A DNA stretch of 64,000 nucleotides from positions 2,317,158 to 2,381,157 of the forward strand of contig NC_134024.1 in assembly GCF_040712315.1 (NCBI RefSeq), read 5' to 3'. The translations under genes and the position numbers were made by a program. Source of the stretch: Castanea sativa. Its lineage: Eukaryota > Streptophyta > Magnoliopsida > Fagales > Fagaceae. Of this stretch, positions 11,301 through 23,577 are shown piece by piece. Each line of letters starts with the position of its first letter. Position 1 is the stretch's first letter. The notes beneath the pieces are model-generated. The model searched no databases. It saw nothing but the letters and a program-made list of their open reading frames with translations, and was not told where the DNA came from.

Positions 11301-12978
11301 CTAAAGAAGTTGCTGCAGAAACAGAAACAGACATGGAATGTGAAGTGGAGTTCCCTCTTTCCAGCAAGTAGAGTCCATTGCATTCCTTACCCAGACCAAG
11401 TGTGCTCCAATGAGCAAGGTCCTGGATGAAACACAATGTCCCAAAGAAGATAAGACAACAAGAAGTAGACTTTGCTAACTGACTGACAGAGATGAGGTTA
11501 AAACTAAATGATGGTACACACAACACATTGTAAAGAGTGAGTTTTGCTGAAATCTTCACAGTACCAATGTGTGTGACTAAGGCTGTTTCACCATTAGGCA
11601 GATTAACATGAGTGTTCAAAGTAGTGGTGATAGAAGTAAAACAAGTGACAGAATGCACCATATGGTCAGTAGCCCCTGTGTCTATGACCCAATCAGAGGT
11701 ATGGAAATGATCTGTATCAACTACTTTGGCAGAAAATATAGAATGTTGCAAAGTAGGTTTGAAGGAAAAATTTGAGGTGGTACCTGACATAGTGTTAATA
11801 AAATTGGAATTGGCATGATCTGATGGGGAAGACACACCAGTTGCAGCAGACACACCACAAGCTTCAGTAACCAAACCAGAGACACCTCCACTTGTACTAA
11901 CAGATGCAGCATGATGATTGTAACCTTGATCAGTAACCAAACCAGAGTTGAAAAAGGCAAGCAACTGCTCACACTGTGCCTTGGTAATGGGACACTGAGC
12001 AGATGCATCAGAAGCACCTTGTGGATAGGTGACTTGATTTGCACTGGCATTGATCTTCCCTTTGTGCTTGTAACCTGGTGGATAGCCATGGAGCTTATAA
12101 CACTTGTCCACCATGTGTCCAAGCATGTTACAATGGGTGCATAAGGGCCTATCCTTCTTAGGGCCACCTTTACTGCCAGAATTTCCTCTAGTATTGACAT
12201 ACATCGCCACTGAGTTAGGCTTAGGTGTGAAGGTAGAACCCTGACCATGACCAATGCCTTTGTGTGATTCCTCTTGAAGGATCAAAGCATACACCTTGCT
12301 CATTGATGGGAATGGCTCAAGCATGAGAATGTGACTCCTTACAGTCTCAAAATTCTCATTGAGCCCCATTAGAAACCTCATCACATAAGACTTCTCATGA
12401 GCCGTACGGAGTATTTTCATTGCACCACAGGTACAAGCTGGTAAAGGCTCATAATGAAGAAATTGATCCCAAAGCTTCTTGAACTTAGAATAATACTCAG
12501 TTACTGACAATTGACACTGAGTTATCTGTGAGATTTCTTGCTGAAGATTATAAATTTTTGGTCCATTTTCCTGTGAGAATACTCGCTGCAACTCAAGCCA
12601 CATCTCCCTCGTAGTCTCACAATACATGATGCTGCTTGAAACATCCACATGCATGGAATTGATCAACCAAGACAGCACCATTGTATTACAGCTTTCCCAA
12701 TCTTCATACACCGAAGAATCAATTTCAGGTTTCTCAATCTTTCCATTCACGAAGCCTATCTTTTTCTTGGCTGTGAGTGCTAGAACCATAGCCCTAGACC
12801 AAGATTGATAGTTCTTCATCCCCAACAATGGCTGAGTGACCAAGACATGACCTGGATTCTCACTTGCACTTAGCAAAAAAGGATTGGGCGAATTGGTCTC
12901 TGTATTGGAATTGGAGACTGGTTGCATGGTTTGAGTGTTTGTAGGATCGGAGTGATCACTTCCTTCAGCAGAAGCCAT
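8110..12978 (-). pseudogene. Copia gag-pol polyprotein with one in-frame stop
   Basis: One frame runs from ATG at 12978 to 8110, interrupted only by TGA at 11014-11016 (codon 655). Before the stop: gag with the GMKNYQSWSRAM region (about residues 53-64), a CX2CX4HX4C zinc knuckle (280-293), aspartic protease DTG (433-435), the pre-integrase HxRLGH motif and CxxC (about 567-600), and the first integrase Asp (627). After it: the integrase DNG Asp (about 690) and Glu (about 723), reverse transcriptase with YVDD (about 1201-1204), and RNase H ending in ADVFTKALG. The stop lies where this family normally has Trp in the integrase core, so a point nonsense change explains it. Unusually, the frame passes through the polypurine tract and 253 nt into the 3' LTR before stopping. 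Confidence 0.93.
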
Positions 12979-13120
12979 GAATGAATTTCAAGATTGAAGA
13001 AAGAGAAGAAAAAAAAGAAATTCTCCAAAAGATTTCTCAGAACAAAGGAAATTTTCTCGAGGAAAATTCTTGTTTGGAATGAAGGAAAAAGCTAGGAAAT
13101 CAGTGTAACCTGTGCTAGCT

Positions 13121-13132
13121 GCTCTGATACCA
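13121..13132 (-). other. Primer-binding site (tRNA-Met initiator)
   Basis: Reads TGGTATCAGAGC on the - strand, directly after the 5' LTR CA end, the standard Ty1-copia priming site. Confidence 0.92.
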
Positions 13133-13620
13133 TGAAAAAACTGAGAGAAATCTAAATAAACTGAGAGAATTTCATTGATTGAAGAAAAGATTACAAGAAT
13201 GGAAAAACTTACTAAATAATACACATTACCCTGTTTATATACACAGTGAACAACTATCAACCAGAAGAAATGGCGCCAAAGACAGTTACAATCAGTTACT
13301 GAATCTTCTAGAATGTACACGTGGCAACCAAAACTAACAACCTCCTAAAATTACGGAATCTAAGTCTTCAGTGCTGTTGAGAGAACAAAACATGATGTGG
13401 CATTGCTTCAATTACTTCCAAAAACTCAATGCTAATCAAGTCAGTCTTTGATGCTTGCTGTGTGGCTTGATCCCTGCATTGTTCATCAGCAAGTGCTGAA
13501 CATCCTAGCACATTTGTGTCTTGGCTAGTGCACTTTGTCTCAGCAACTGCCGCATCACTTAGCAGACTTGCAGCTTGTCTCATGCCACTCTGCCCTGTAG
13601 TATGCCCTGCAGTTTTAACA
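13133..13620 (-). repeat. Copia 5' LTR
   Basis: 488 bp, flanked internally by the tRNA-Met primer-binding site. The TATA-like box (- strand) near 13234-13241 is the likely promoter of the element. The 98-codon frame at 13368-13664 is LTR sequence, not a gene. Confidence 0.93.
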
Positions 13621-14035
13621 GGCAGCCTAAGCAAAAGTGGGGAACTGGGTTTCAGAAAGTTCAAACAATGTAATCAAGCCATAATTGCCTAACTAAGTTG
13701 GATGCGATTGATTTTGACCAAGACATCCTTTGTTTCAAGTGTTAAGAGGCAAGTATGGACATATAGCAAGAAGTGGCAAAGGTGGTTGAAGGGAAAGGAC
13801 TATAGATATGGAGAGGTTTTGAAAAAGCTGTAATAAGTGCATGATATGTAGGTGATACTAATAGCCTTGATTTGTGGGAGGGTCTTTGGATTCCATGAGT
13901 CCAGGGATTTAAAGCCAACCCAAATAGTAATCTGGATTTGCAAAGGAGTCTTTAATTGTAGATGATCTTATAAACCATGAGGCTTGGGGTTGGGATGAGG
14001 CATTGATAAGTAATAGTTACGGGCTCGTGTGATGT
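13621..14035 (+). mobile_element. LINE relic (+ strand), begins at the copia boundary
   Basis: Translated in pieces, this stretch matches the region after reverse transcriptase in plant LINEs: a GELGFRKFKQCNQA-like segment, then LWEGLWIPWVQGF (in-frame stop at the position after IP), then VDDLINHEAWGWD. Several stops and a frame change show it is dead. It starts abruptly at the right copia LTR, and no matching LINE sequence is visible on the other side of the copia element. Confidence 0.6.
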
Positions 14036-14880
14036 ATATAATGATTTTGTAATGCAATATATAATATATAATTTATTTTCTAAAATATTTGTAGTATCAT
14101 ATATTAAAATTATTCATCTATTATAAATATCTTCTCATAAAAATATTTAATCTTTAAGTGTATTAAACTATTAATTTAACCCTTTACAAAACCAAACAGG
14201 GCAAGTTTTATTTTTATTTTTTTTATTTATACTAAAATAAACAATACCATATTTTTTCTTTCTCAACTAATGAAAATTTTGTGTTCACTAAAAAAAAAAA
14301 ACTATATATATTTACCCTTTTTAAAATTTTCATTTACACCTATTATGAGGTTTGCAAAAGAACTCAACAATGATTATATTTTTTTTAGAGATAATTACAA
14401 CATTCTGCTAACCCTGCAGCTCGAACCTTTTTTCCCCCTAAACCCCCAAACTCTTTGTACATGGGGAGGTGCCAATTCAGGTATAAGGGCTTTGGCAATG
14501 ATTATTTTTTTGAATGGGGAGACTTGGAGGAAACTAGGTATCTCATAACCTCCCCCCCCCCCCCCCCAAAACTACAGTTTTGTGTATCTGCATGATCCAA
14601 AAAAGTCAATTTGTAATTGTTAGGAGTACTACCAATCTTATTACATTAATTGAACTCAAAATTGATGTGTAATGCAATTCAAATATTCATATGGTTCTTT
14701 CTCAAGAAAAAAAAATTCATATAATAAAACTTGTAGTAACTTCATTTATTTATTTATTTATTTATTTTATATAAAGCTTGTAGTAAATGGCATCTGAAGA
14801 AAAAAAGAGAAATTAATGCGGTGCTTCATATAGCTATTAGCTGGTCACCACGAAATTACTTTGTGTGAGAAGTAGAGAAT
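14036..14880. other. Intergenic, low-complexity tracts
   Basis: AT-rich, no gene. Contains a run of 16 C (14552-14567), short poly-A tracts near 14290 and a TTTA microsatellite near 14745-14767. Confidence 0.5.
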
Positions 14881-15994
14881 CAGTGGATAGAGTTCTAATT
14901 CTATGAAAAATGATCACTGTTTCAAAAGCTTGGTCTTTAAAGACATTCTTATTTCGGGCAATGCAGATTTGCCACAAGGTTGTGGGGAAAACAAGTCTCC
15001 ATCAAGAAGGTGAATCAAAGTATATAAAGGTATTAGACATATTCTTTCATAGGCAGAGAAAATAAATGTACTCCCGATTAGTTCCTAAATTTGACTTACA
15101 GATAGACAATCCTTAAAAATGTGCTTAGGGTCTTGGGGGTATTATAACAAGCAAGTGCCATCTAAGATGATATTTCTGAAACTCTCATGGTAAGCCAGCC
15201 TGAGATATGGAGTTGATTTTCCAAATCCACTTCCAGGAGGGAAGTCTGGGATGAGGGAATGCCAAGTCAAGAGTGATTTGGTAGGTTGACTCAAGGTTGT
15301 CTAAAATTATCTATTCTAAGAAGAAGCCCAAGTTAAAGGGTCAACTTGATTGGAAAAGGAGGGCTTTGCCACAACCCTAATAATTATTAAGATCTATTGA
15401 AACAAGGTGATAGATTGTGTTGGGCGGAGGTTTAGTGGGCCGAGTCAAGCATCTTACAGAAGCAAAGGTCAGATTGGGTCAGATCTCAATCAATCTATTA
15501 GTGTTGGATTGCCATCCTTTAAGGGAATAAAATTGCGTCCTTACCATCAATTATAGTTTTTGGTGTAATGGCTAAGTGCTTGTACCTAAAAAATTGTATC
15601 AAGATTCCAATTCTCTTGTGTATCCCAAATACCTACAAGTCTGAGGTCCATTTCCTCCCTGCCTAGCGGTTCCCAAGCCTATCCAATGGTCATTCAGTAA
15701 GTTAATAGACATGCAATTTTTTTATTATCTGGGCCGAGTCCTTACTACATATCTACTTTGTTTCACACAAGCTAAGCCCAAATGAAATGACAGACTTCCG
15801 TTTTATGATGTGATAATTCAAGAGATTTCCTCTTGAGTGTTGATGCCCAAATCTCCTCATACGGCCCAGGTTCTTTTAGAAAGAAGGGCCTTGTTGCAGT
15901 ATAAGGCTCACTTTATACCTAGCCCTCCTTGTATCTTTGGTTTGGGTAGTTGTGTCCTACCCAACTAAATTTAGTGAAGGCCTTTTTTTTTTTC

Positions 15995-16025
<31 letters not shown>

Positions 16026-16720
16026 TCCTTCAGTGTATGCCCCCACAAAATGTCTTTAATTTGTCAAATTCGAAGGCCTATTTATGCTATCATTAACAAT
16101 AGGAACACCAAGAAAATTTCAAATTAAGTTGTTTTAAGTCACGATTTCAGTGCAAAATATGTGTGTGTACAGTTATATGAAGTAAGGTGTATGTAAATTT
16201 TATCTATTTTCAAAACTCAAGACTAACAAGCAATTTTTTTTTTTAAAATCAATCTTGAGGAGAAATAAAATTTAAATTTGCTGAATTTATTTTTTTTCCC
16301 CATGAGTTTATAGATCTCATTTAGAACCTTTACAGTTGCTTGACAATTCTTCACAATGGCTTTTGTAAATAGGACAAGGTCATGTATAAAGAAATGGTGA
16401 GTAAAAATTGGACCCCGTAAAAGATCTTATGCCCACCCAATTCTTATTTGGCCACTCACCTCTAGATTAACCAAACCAAGTACTCCATGCAAATGATGAA
16501 TATATATGGGAAGAGTGGGCGAACATTGTTAGATCCCTCGAGAAAATTGGAAGGAATTCCATCTTTTACCGTTCATCACTAAAATACCAAGACTAGAGGA
16601 TGACACACGAGGCACAATAAGCTTTATCCTAGGCAAAGGAAAAAAAAAAAAAAAATGAAAGACTATGATTAACGAAGCTCCATTCCAACTGGTCATAAGA
16701 TCGATTTTTAATAACATACT
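14881..16720 (-). mobile_element. Decayed LINE, RT to RNase H region (- strand)
   Basis: Read on the - strand, 16529-16717 contains ILVMNGKRWNSFQFSRGI, the plant LINE RT block usually followed by RQGDPLSP. Near 16340-16420 comes GPIFTHHFFIHDLVLF, the decayed FADD active-site region. Near 15200-15240 WKWIWKINSISQAGLP resembles the start of the zf-RVT domain, and near 14910-15000 TTLWQICIARNKNVF matches the segment ahead of RNase H. Stops and frameshifts occur throughout, and a pyrimidine-rich tract (15983-16026) interrupts it. The upstream limit is unclear and may reach 17.7 kb. No target duplication was found. Confidence 0.62.
15983..16026. repeat. Poly-T/CT tract
   Basis: Runs of T with single C interruptions over about 44 bases. 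Confidence 0.9.
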
Positions 16721-18508
16721 ATTTGCCCTTAGAGTTATTCATGCGGAGAGGACATCAACAATATCATGCCTAAGTTTCTTTGTAGAGTGCAAGTATAGAA
16801 CGTATATGAATGAACTTTCAAAGTCGATCTATACTGTAAAACTTCATAAAGTAATTATTATTCAACACCAACTCTCTAATTCCATGTGAAGAGAGGGTTT
16901 AGTTACAAATTACATTAGTGAAAAAAAAGTTAAAATGTCAATTTAGCAAGATTGGTTTATCGTTTACCCTAATTTCAGTTTAATAAGGGTTAACCAAACT
17001 CTTTCTTTGAGTTTGCTCAAGTGAGAATGAAGTTGCTTCAACAATCTTATGAAACTTTATTTCTTGACTCTCAATTCCTAACTCTGCTATTTTGAATATA
17101 ATGGTGTTGGCAATTATTTAGACAAAAAATATGCTAACACACCCTAAATCCTACCTCTAAAGTCCTTCATGCATGCATCACAATGATCAGAAAATGGGTA
17201 CATCAGAAAATCCATCTTTACCACCATTGTTCATGCTTCAATTTCAAATCCGTTCTTTTTATCCAAATGCTTGGCGAAAAGATGGTAATAGCAAAAAGAT
17301 TGGTTCTTATTGTCATCATTAACATGGTATTGTCCAAAATGAGTCAGAATTGGCCTGAAATGATTTCCATACGATATTGTGACTCCCCTGGAAAACCTGA
17401 ACAAACTCTAGAGTTGGTCAAGTTTGATATCATGCACTATAACGGCTAAAGCTATGTAAACGTCCTCATTCAAGCCAAAACAATCTTTATACTGTTACCA
17501 GAGGCATAAGTCCATACCTCATTACTCTTTCTATTGATTACAGTCCATAATAAGTTCTCCCATACGAACCCATCTTTGATCAACAAGACATTGGCACTTT
17601 TCTCTATCTATTTCAAAGGATTTATATTGAATGAGGATTGCCCATTGTAACTATGTTTTCCATAGAACCTCAAACTAGCTAGAAAAAGAAAGCCTTTTAC
17701 ATCACTTTGTATAATGCCTCATCACATTGAAAAAGGTGAATTGGTTAAAAATTATCTTATGCCGTGTGGATTAAATTCTTGCCACGTGGGTGGTACAAGA
17801 ATAGAAAAATCATTTCCTTGAAGCAAATGGAAGATTAATAGTCCCTCCAAAATGAAATATATAAATAGAATAATGAAAAAGAAGTGGATAACAAATCAAA
17901 TAAGGAACTTATTCATTTAAATAACAATCCAATTCTATTACATCAAACCATTAATAATAAAATATAAATCACACCACACCCTTCCAAACAAGTAGCCAAT
18001 AACAAAAAAAAGAAAAAGAAAAAAAGTAGCCAATATGGCCCAATTCACTATATATTAATTTCATCCACTAAAATACTTCTTAAAATACCGAAAAAACCAA
18101 ATCCTTTTGATGTCAATTGGGACCCGCCAAAACCCATTCTGAGAATACAGGTGGCTTTCCCTCAAAAACACAATGGCCTTCAAGTACTATTCCATGAAAC
18201 AGTGAATCCTTGAATTCTTTGCTACAAAATCCAATGCCTTAGAAGCCATAGAAGCCTAGGAGCCCTCTCTATTTCCCAGATTCAAGTTTTGGTGCTTGAA
18301 CTAAATAATAAGCAAGCCCAGCATGTTCTTTTTCAATTACAATCTTCTCTTACTATACTTTTATGACTTTTTGTAAGTCAAATTATATCCCTCCTAGTCA
18401 TAGATGCTATAGAAAAACTATAGAAAATCAAATACATATAACAATTTAATATAGAGGGTTAAGTTATCCTATGTACTAAAAAATAGTGTTACATAATTTG
18501 AAAGTTAC
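16721..18508. other. Intergenic or LINE-derived, no gene recognised
   Basis: No convincing coding region. The + strand frame at 17183-17449 has no recognisable domain and may lie in decayed LINE sequence. The part nearest the ERF gene is presumably its 3' UTR and flank. Confidence 0.45.
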
Positions 18509-19057
18509 CTAGGGGTCCCAAAGAGAATCATTTTGCATATCTTCCCATTCATTATCTTCAATGTCATTGGAAAACGTCATAGACTCTTCCATTGCTGTTT
18601 GCATCCACATCTTGCTGGGTGAGTCAAGAGGGAACTCATTAATGGCCTCAATCTGGCTAGGCGAGAGCCTCACCGTGACCGGTGCCATGTTCGAGCTAGA
18701 CCCTCCTCCAACCTCAGCCACTCCTTGAGAGCCTCGAAGCCTTAAGGCTGCTTCATGAGCCGCCATGCGTATGTGTTCAGAATTAGAGCTAGCAGGGCGA
18801 GGGAGGCTATGAACCAATTCAGGAAAGTTGAGACGTGCCTCATGTCCCCTAAAGTGTAACGCAGCAACATCATAAGCAGCAGCAGCCATTTCAGGTGTCT
18901 CAAAGCTCCCTAACCAAATTCTTGTTTTCTTGCCTGGCTCACGAATCTCAGACACCCATTTGCCCCATTTTCTCTTTCGGACTCCTCTGTAGCTAGACGA
19001 TGCAGCACCATGGCTAGTACTGCTTGTGTTACCGCTACTATTTGGCTCTTCTTCCAT
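18509..19057 (-). CDS. AP2/ERF transcription factor, DREB type (ERF021-like)
   Basis: Intronless 182-residue nuclear transcription factor with a single AP2 domain at about residues 23-79 ([37 protein letters not shown]). Val35 and Glu40 correspond to AP2-domain positions 14 and 19, the pair that marks DREB-type DRE/CRT binding. A conserved stretch follows ([21 protein letters not shown]), then a Ser/Gly linker and an acidic C terminus ([15 protein letters not shown]) suited to activation. The ATG at 19057 has a TATA box about 80 nt upstream. By the segment after the domain it resembles Arabidopsis group II/III DREB factors, and ERF021 (At1g71450) fits the local gene order. That assignment comes from memory and context. 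Two ACGT-core sites upstream hint at ABA or light control. Confidence 0.92.
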   Translation of the reverse strand: MEEEPNSSGNTSSTSHGAASSSYRGVRKRKWGKWVSEIREPGKKTRIWLGSFETPEMAAAAYDVAALHFRGHEARLNFPELVHSLPRPASSNSEHIRMAAHEAALRLRGSQGVAEVGGGSSSNMAPVTVRLSPSQIEAINEFPLDSPSKMWMQTAMEESMTFSNDIEDNEWEDMQNDSLWDP

Positions 19058-19139
19058 GCACTCAAGTTTGCTAGAAAGCTATATTATTGTTTAGTTCAAG
19101 TAAATGCACTGGTGAATGATAGTGTAACCCAGTTATAAG

Positions 19140-19147
19140 TATTTATA
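19140..19147 (-). promoter_or_regulatory. TATA box of the ERF gene
   Basis: TATAAATA on the - strand, 83 nt upstream of the ATG, giving a predicted 5' UTR of roughly 50 nt. Confidence 0.6.
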
Positions 19148-19174
19148 GATGTGGAATTATGCGATTTGATTGAA

Positions 19175-19213
19175 ACGTGGTAAATTAACATGGACTGAGG
19201 TGAGCTTCCACGT
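19175..19213 (-). promoter_or_regulatory. Two ACGT-core elements upstream of the ERF gene
   Basis: ACGTGG (19175-19180, + strand) and CCACGT (19208-19213) are ABRE/G-box-like cores located 120-160 nt before the start codon. Such hexamers also occur by chance, so function is unproven. Confidence 0.3.
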
Positions 19214-22200
19214 AGTTGCACCATGGAAAATTATGTGAATATGTGCATGGTCACAACTTTCTTCATGTTAATTTTCTTAAACCCAAAAAAGATAAAAATT
19301 AATATAAAAAAAGAAGAAGATAAAAGTATTTTAAGGAACCAAAAATTTCTAGAAAGGACCAGTCATAGCATGCCGAGTTAATTCATTTTGAATATTTATT
19401 TGGTGATTGAAGAATTAAAGTTGTATGGAATTTGTAGCAGGACCAATAAGATAAAAATTGAGGGACATAGTGTTTCCTATTTAGAACGCGGTTTCTCTGC
19501 AGGTGGCATTAAAAAGTTTGGACCCACTAATCCCACATTTGGAGCTGAATCTTAGGCTAGAGATAAAGATTGTTGAACAGTTTTCTTTTAGAAAAGGTCC
19601 ATTTTTCTTGGGCATAAAATCAAAGCATGAAGAATATGAAAATGACGTTATCATCATAGATCTATGAGATCATGAACAGAATCTCCTGAATGAAAAAACA
19701 AAAGAAAAAAGAATTGAATAATTCATAGATAGGATCTGATAAATGACAAATAAAAAAGGAGTTGGACAAAGGAATCACAAAAGTACAAATTGAATAAAGT
19801 CCTAGATAACGTTCTATAATAATTAATGGATTGTTAAAAGAGTTTTTTTTTTAAATTTTATTTTATAGAAAACAATAATACTTATTAGACCACACAACCA
19901 CGAAAGTAGAAGTATTACTATAAAATGGTCTAACTTTTATAGTAGTAACCTAAGGTTATAAGGACTGAAACTCTAATACGCACAATCAATGTAGGGATAA
20001 ACATCTCCATTTTTTTAAGAAACAGTAATACTTATTAAAATACACAAATATAAAAGTAGTATATAAAGTTTTTTAAACAGATTTATAATGTATTACATAA
20101 CGAAGATCATTAAAGAGTTGGTTATAATAGCATTTGTGTGAGGGACAATGAAACTAATATGTTAGAAATATTAAAAATTTTATACATGAGAACATATCTA
20201 ATCGTAAAAAAGTAATTCAATATTTAATAATTACAATGTTGAAGTAGTATTTAATACTATTTATTGCATTTATGGTGTAATTCTTCCTTCATATCATTTT
20301 TAAATTAAAATATCACAATCTTTTTTGCCCCTTGAATATTAATAATATCCTATATTTTATATTGATATTGTATAGCTAGTTTTCTTTTTAAATCATCAAC
20401 TTTAATCTCTTTCAAATGTAATAGTTATTTATTTATGTCATTATAGATATAGAATAGAACTACTTAACTAATGCGCTATGGCTAATAATATCATATTCAT
20501 ATATCTTTCACAGCTCGCTTTTTACATTGGTATTTATATTTTATGTAAGTGTATTGGTATTGATATTTTGTGTATGTTAATGGTAGATCACTACTTGGTG
20601 AGCTACGTATATTAAATTAGTATATTAATTCACATTTGTATGATATATACGTAGAATTAATGAACTTGTAATTTTTAATGTGTTGTTAGTGGAGCACTAG
20701 AGCATGAATTCTCGAGATAGATTATCATTTAGATAAGTTCTTAAACCTTAACTCAAATTTTTATATCACTATATATAATTTTGGTACCCCTTGAAAAAAG
20801 AAATTAGCTTTGCTAATATGATTATTTTGTGTGGAGTAACATTAATGGACCATACAACTAATCCAATGAGGTACAAGTGCGAGTAAAGAAAAATGTATTT
20901 TATATATCGGGTATATAAATTTATATGAAATATTATCCTCACACACGATTGTGCATGGGATGGGAATAATGGGATCCAGCTGATATCGCCAATGCTAAAA
21001 AATTGTCCCCACAAGAGGTCTCATTTTATTGCCTCGGAACTCACAAAGTCAATTGTGCTTGAAAGTTCCTGAACTGTGAAAAAAGAGGGTAATGATTTAT
21101 GCGTTTGAATTTTTTTTTTTGTCAACAACAATTCGAGCTTTTACAATAACAGTCCTTTAAAATAGATCAAGGACATTGTACTCGTATGGTATGGTAGATA
21201 TTATTGAAGTAGTAAAATATATTTTTTTAATTGAAAAGTGATTTTTTGGGTTTGTCAAAATTCAGAAAGTGATCCTCTCAACAAAAATTCAGAAAGTGAT
21301 TTAAATTTTAAAAAAAAAAGAACTCAAAAAGATGTTTTCAAAAAGGGAAAAAGTATTCGACAAAACATTTTCTTTCAAAAACATTGCAAAATTGAATGGA
21401 CCTAATTCACATGACCTATAAGGCTACAACCACAAAGTGAAAGACCAACGCTCTCAAGTGTTGGGAGAAGGGTAATTAGAGATATTCCCTTTGAGAAAAT
21501 CACATTCAAAGTGATCTACTTTAATATTGATCTTGATTTTCAAACATCAATTCGTAAAATTTCCTTTATTGGATATATTATAACTAAGGCAATCCAAACC
21601 AATTGTAGACTTATGTACTTATAGAACGAGTATATTAATTTTATGATAGTTTATAGTCAATTTAGGATCAAGTATTTTCTAATATATAAACCTTATATAA
21701 TTATATTTATGCTTCTGCTCATTATTTAATCATCACGCCTAATCACACAACTTTTACTTTAAATGAGTGCATAGAGATATTACATAAATTACCTCATATT
21801 TTACATGCAAGTTAGTTCACTAAAATATATCTAGCAAGTAAAACCTCTTGATTCTCTGCAACATATGCTTAAAATAAGAATAATTTAAGCCAATACTACA
21901 GAAAATTTTTTTTTCTACCAGAAAAAAAAAAGAGAGATTATTTGTTTCTTTTTTTCCTTTACTGCAAACGGGGAGAGAGATTTAATAAATACTCAAATTC
22001 TCCTTTACATGAGAATTACAAAATACCACTTACCCAAAAGACTATTGAAAATTATTGAATTCACATTCAACATCATATTAAAGGAATTCACGAGCTGTAG
22101 AATTTGTTCAATTTGATGGGTAGATTTATTTAATTTGATCCTTAGTTCCATTGGCAGATTTCGAATTTCACTTTAGGGGGCCAAACTAAATATTAACTAA

Positions 22201-22749
22201 TCATATAAGTTCCTTCTCAAAAAAAAAAAAAAAAAAAAAAAAAAACCTAATTAAATAAGTATATTATTTAATTTATTAAAGAATGTTGATTTTCATTAGG
22301 AATCCCCTTTAACGCTATTCCTAATATTGGATTTTTTTATATAATTTCTTCAAAATAAAAATCAATATTTCAATTATGTAGTAGATAACTAATTAAAGAC
22401 ATAAATATGATTTGCTTATTCACACAATGCCTTACTAAACAACAATAGTTGAAGGTCATATGATAAATTTGATAATATATTGTGATAACTTTAACAAATA
22501 TTGAATAAAAATAACAAAACTAAAATTTTAATCTTCAGACAGAAGTATAGAATCAACAAACTTACAAATCATACACAAGTGATGCAATTAATCACCGTTA
22601 CAATAACAAAAATATATGACACAATATCCAAAGAATAATAAATATATGTAAAATTTTATTAAATTGTTGTTGTTGTAGTATTATAACCAATGGCAAAATG
22701 AGACTACTAATATATCTTCATTTTCATTATTGAAAAATTTTCTACATTT
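19214..22749. other. Intergenic, AT-rich, no gene
   Basis: About 3.5 kb with no credible coding region. Contains poly-A tracts (e.g. 22218-22245) and a short direct repeat attcagaaagtgat near 21261 and 21287. No element ends were recognised. Confidence 0.5.
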
Positions 22750-22754
22750 GCCAC

Positions 22755-23577
22755 CGTAAGGACGTAATTTGGTTCAAGGCCCAATGGGTATGGACAATGA
22801 CACAACAAGTCCACAACATTAAATTCGTTAGAAAGTGGGTTTAATATTAAACGTTCAGTGAGTCCAGTAGGAATCACTATGGGTTAGTTTAATCTTGGAA
22901 TGAATGAGAACAACAAGTTGAAAAGGAAAACGCTCCTCAGTCAAATCCGAGGATGGTATGTTCTTTTATATATATATATATATTTCTCAGACTTATACAA
23001 ATATTCAGGTTCTTGGTTACTAAGAAATTTTTTCTCCTTTTCTTTTTCTGATTCCCCTTTCTATAAGGGAATCCTTTCTCTTTTATACTCCTCCCCTCCT
23101 CTCATCTTAGCCTTCCACCTGTTGATCAAGTAACACATCTTCTTGTAACTTGTCCTATCAAAACCTTCTTGAAGTTTTTGGTGGGTAGCTGTAAAGTTGG
23201 AAGTCACTATTCAAGCATCACCTCCACATGAATGCAACCAGTTGATTAGGTGCAGAGCATTCAATACAATGATAACAGTTTTATTCCTAGATATTTCTCA
23301 ATATCCTGTTGACTCTCTTCTCTCCAAAGTTTATTCTCCTTCCAAGCATAGTTGTCCTCTTCCCCGTTCTTGTTGGGTGATCAAACTTCAGACGTCTACT
23401 TTGTTTCCCGAGGAGGTTTGTCTCCTCGGACAACATTACCTGCTTGTCCTAACCAGCTCTAGTCCTTGGCCTGACAACCTACTTGCCTTCACTAATACTT
23501 GTTTGTCCTCGAGCTCTTTGACATCCTCGGGCATAGCCCATGACCCAATACCCTTATCCGAGCTTTTTATCCCCACA
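22755..23577 (+). mobile_element. Solo LTR (823 bp), unclassified retrotransposon
   Basis: Starts CGTAAGGACG (a decayed TGTAAGG) and ends ATCCCCACA. It is flanked by gccac (22750-22754) and gtcac (23578-23582), a 4-of-5 match as a target duplication. It contains TCCGAGGATGG-like and CTCCTCGGAC motifs and a promoter-like TA run near 22968-22982. There is no internal region or second LTR, so it is a solo LTR or a MITE-sized relic. The 133-codon frame inside (23197-23598) runs past the LTR end and is not a gene. Orientation is assumed from the TG...CA layout, which is symmetric. Confidence 0.62.

Larger units (their letters stand above)
7875..13620 (-). mobile_element. Ty1-copia LTR retrotransposon, nearly complete
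   Basis: This 5,746-bp element is on the - strand. Two 488-bp LTRs (7875-8362 and 13133-13620) begin TG and end CA. Next to the 5' LTR (13121-13132) is the primer-binding site, TGGTATCAGAGC on the - strand, matching initiator tRNA-Met. A polypurine tract (GAGGGGGAG on the - strand) abuts the 3' LTR at about 8363-8371. The order protease, integrase, RT, RNase H defines Ty1-copia. I count 6 differences between the LTRs (about 1.2 percent), so insertion was fairly recent. The expected 5-bp target duplication is absent (gattt at left, ggcag at right). One in-frame stop interrupts the polyprotein. Confidence 0.95.

Noticed and set aside
13368..13664. 98-codon - strand frame
   Set aside because: Is the 5' LTR counterpart of the end of the copia pol frame, not a gene.
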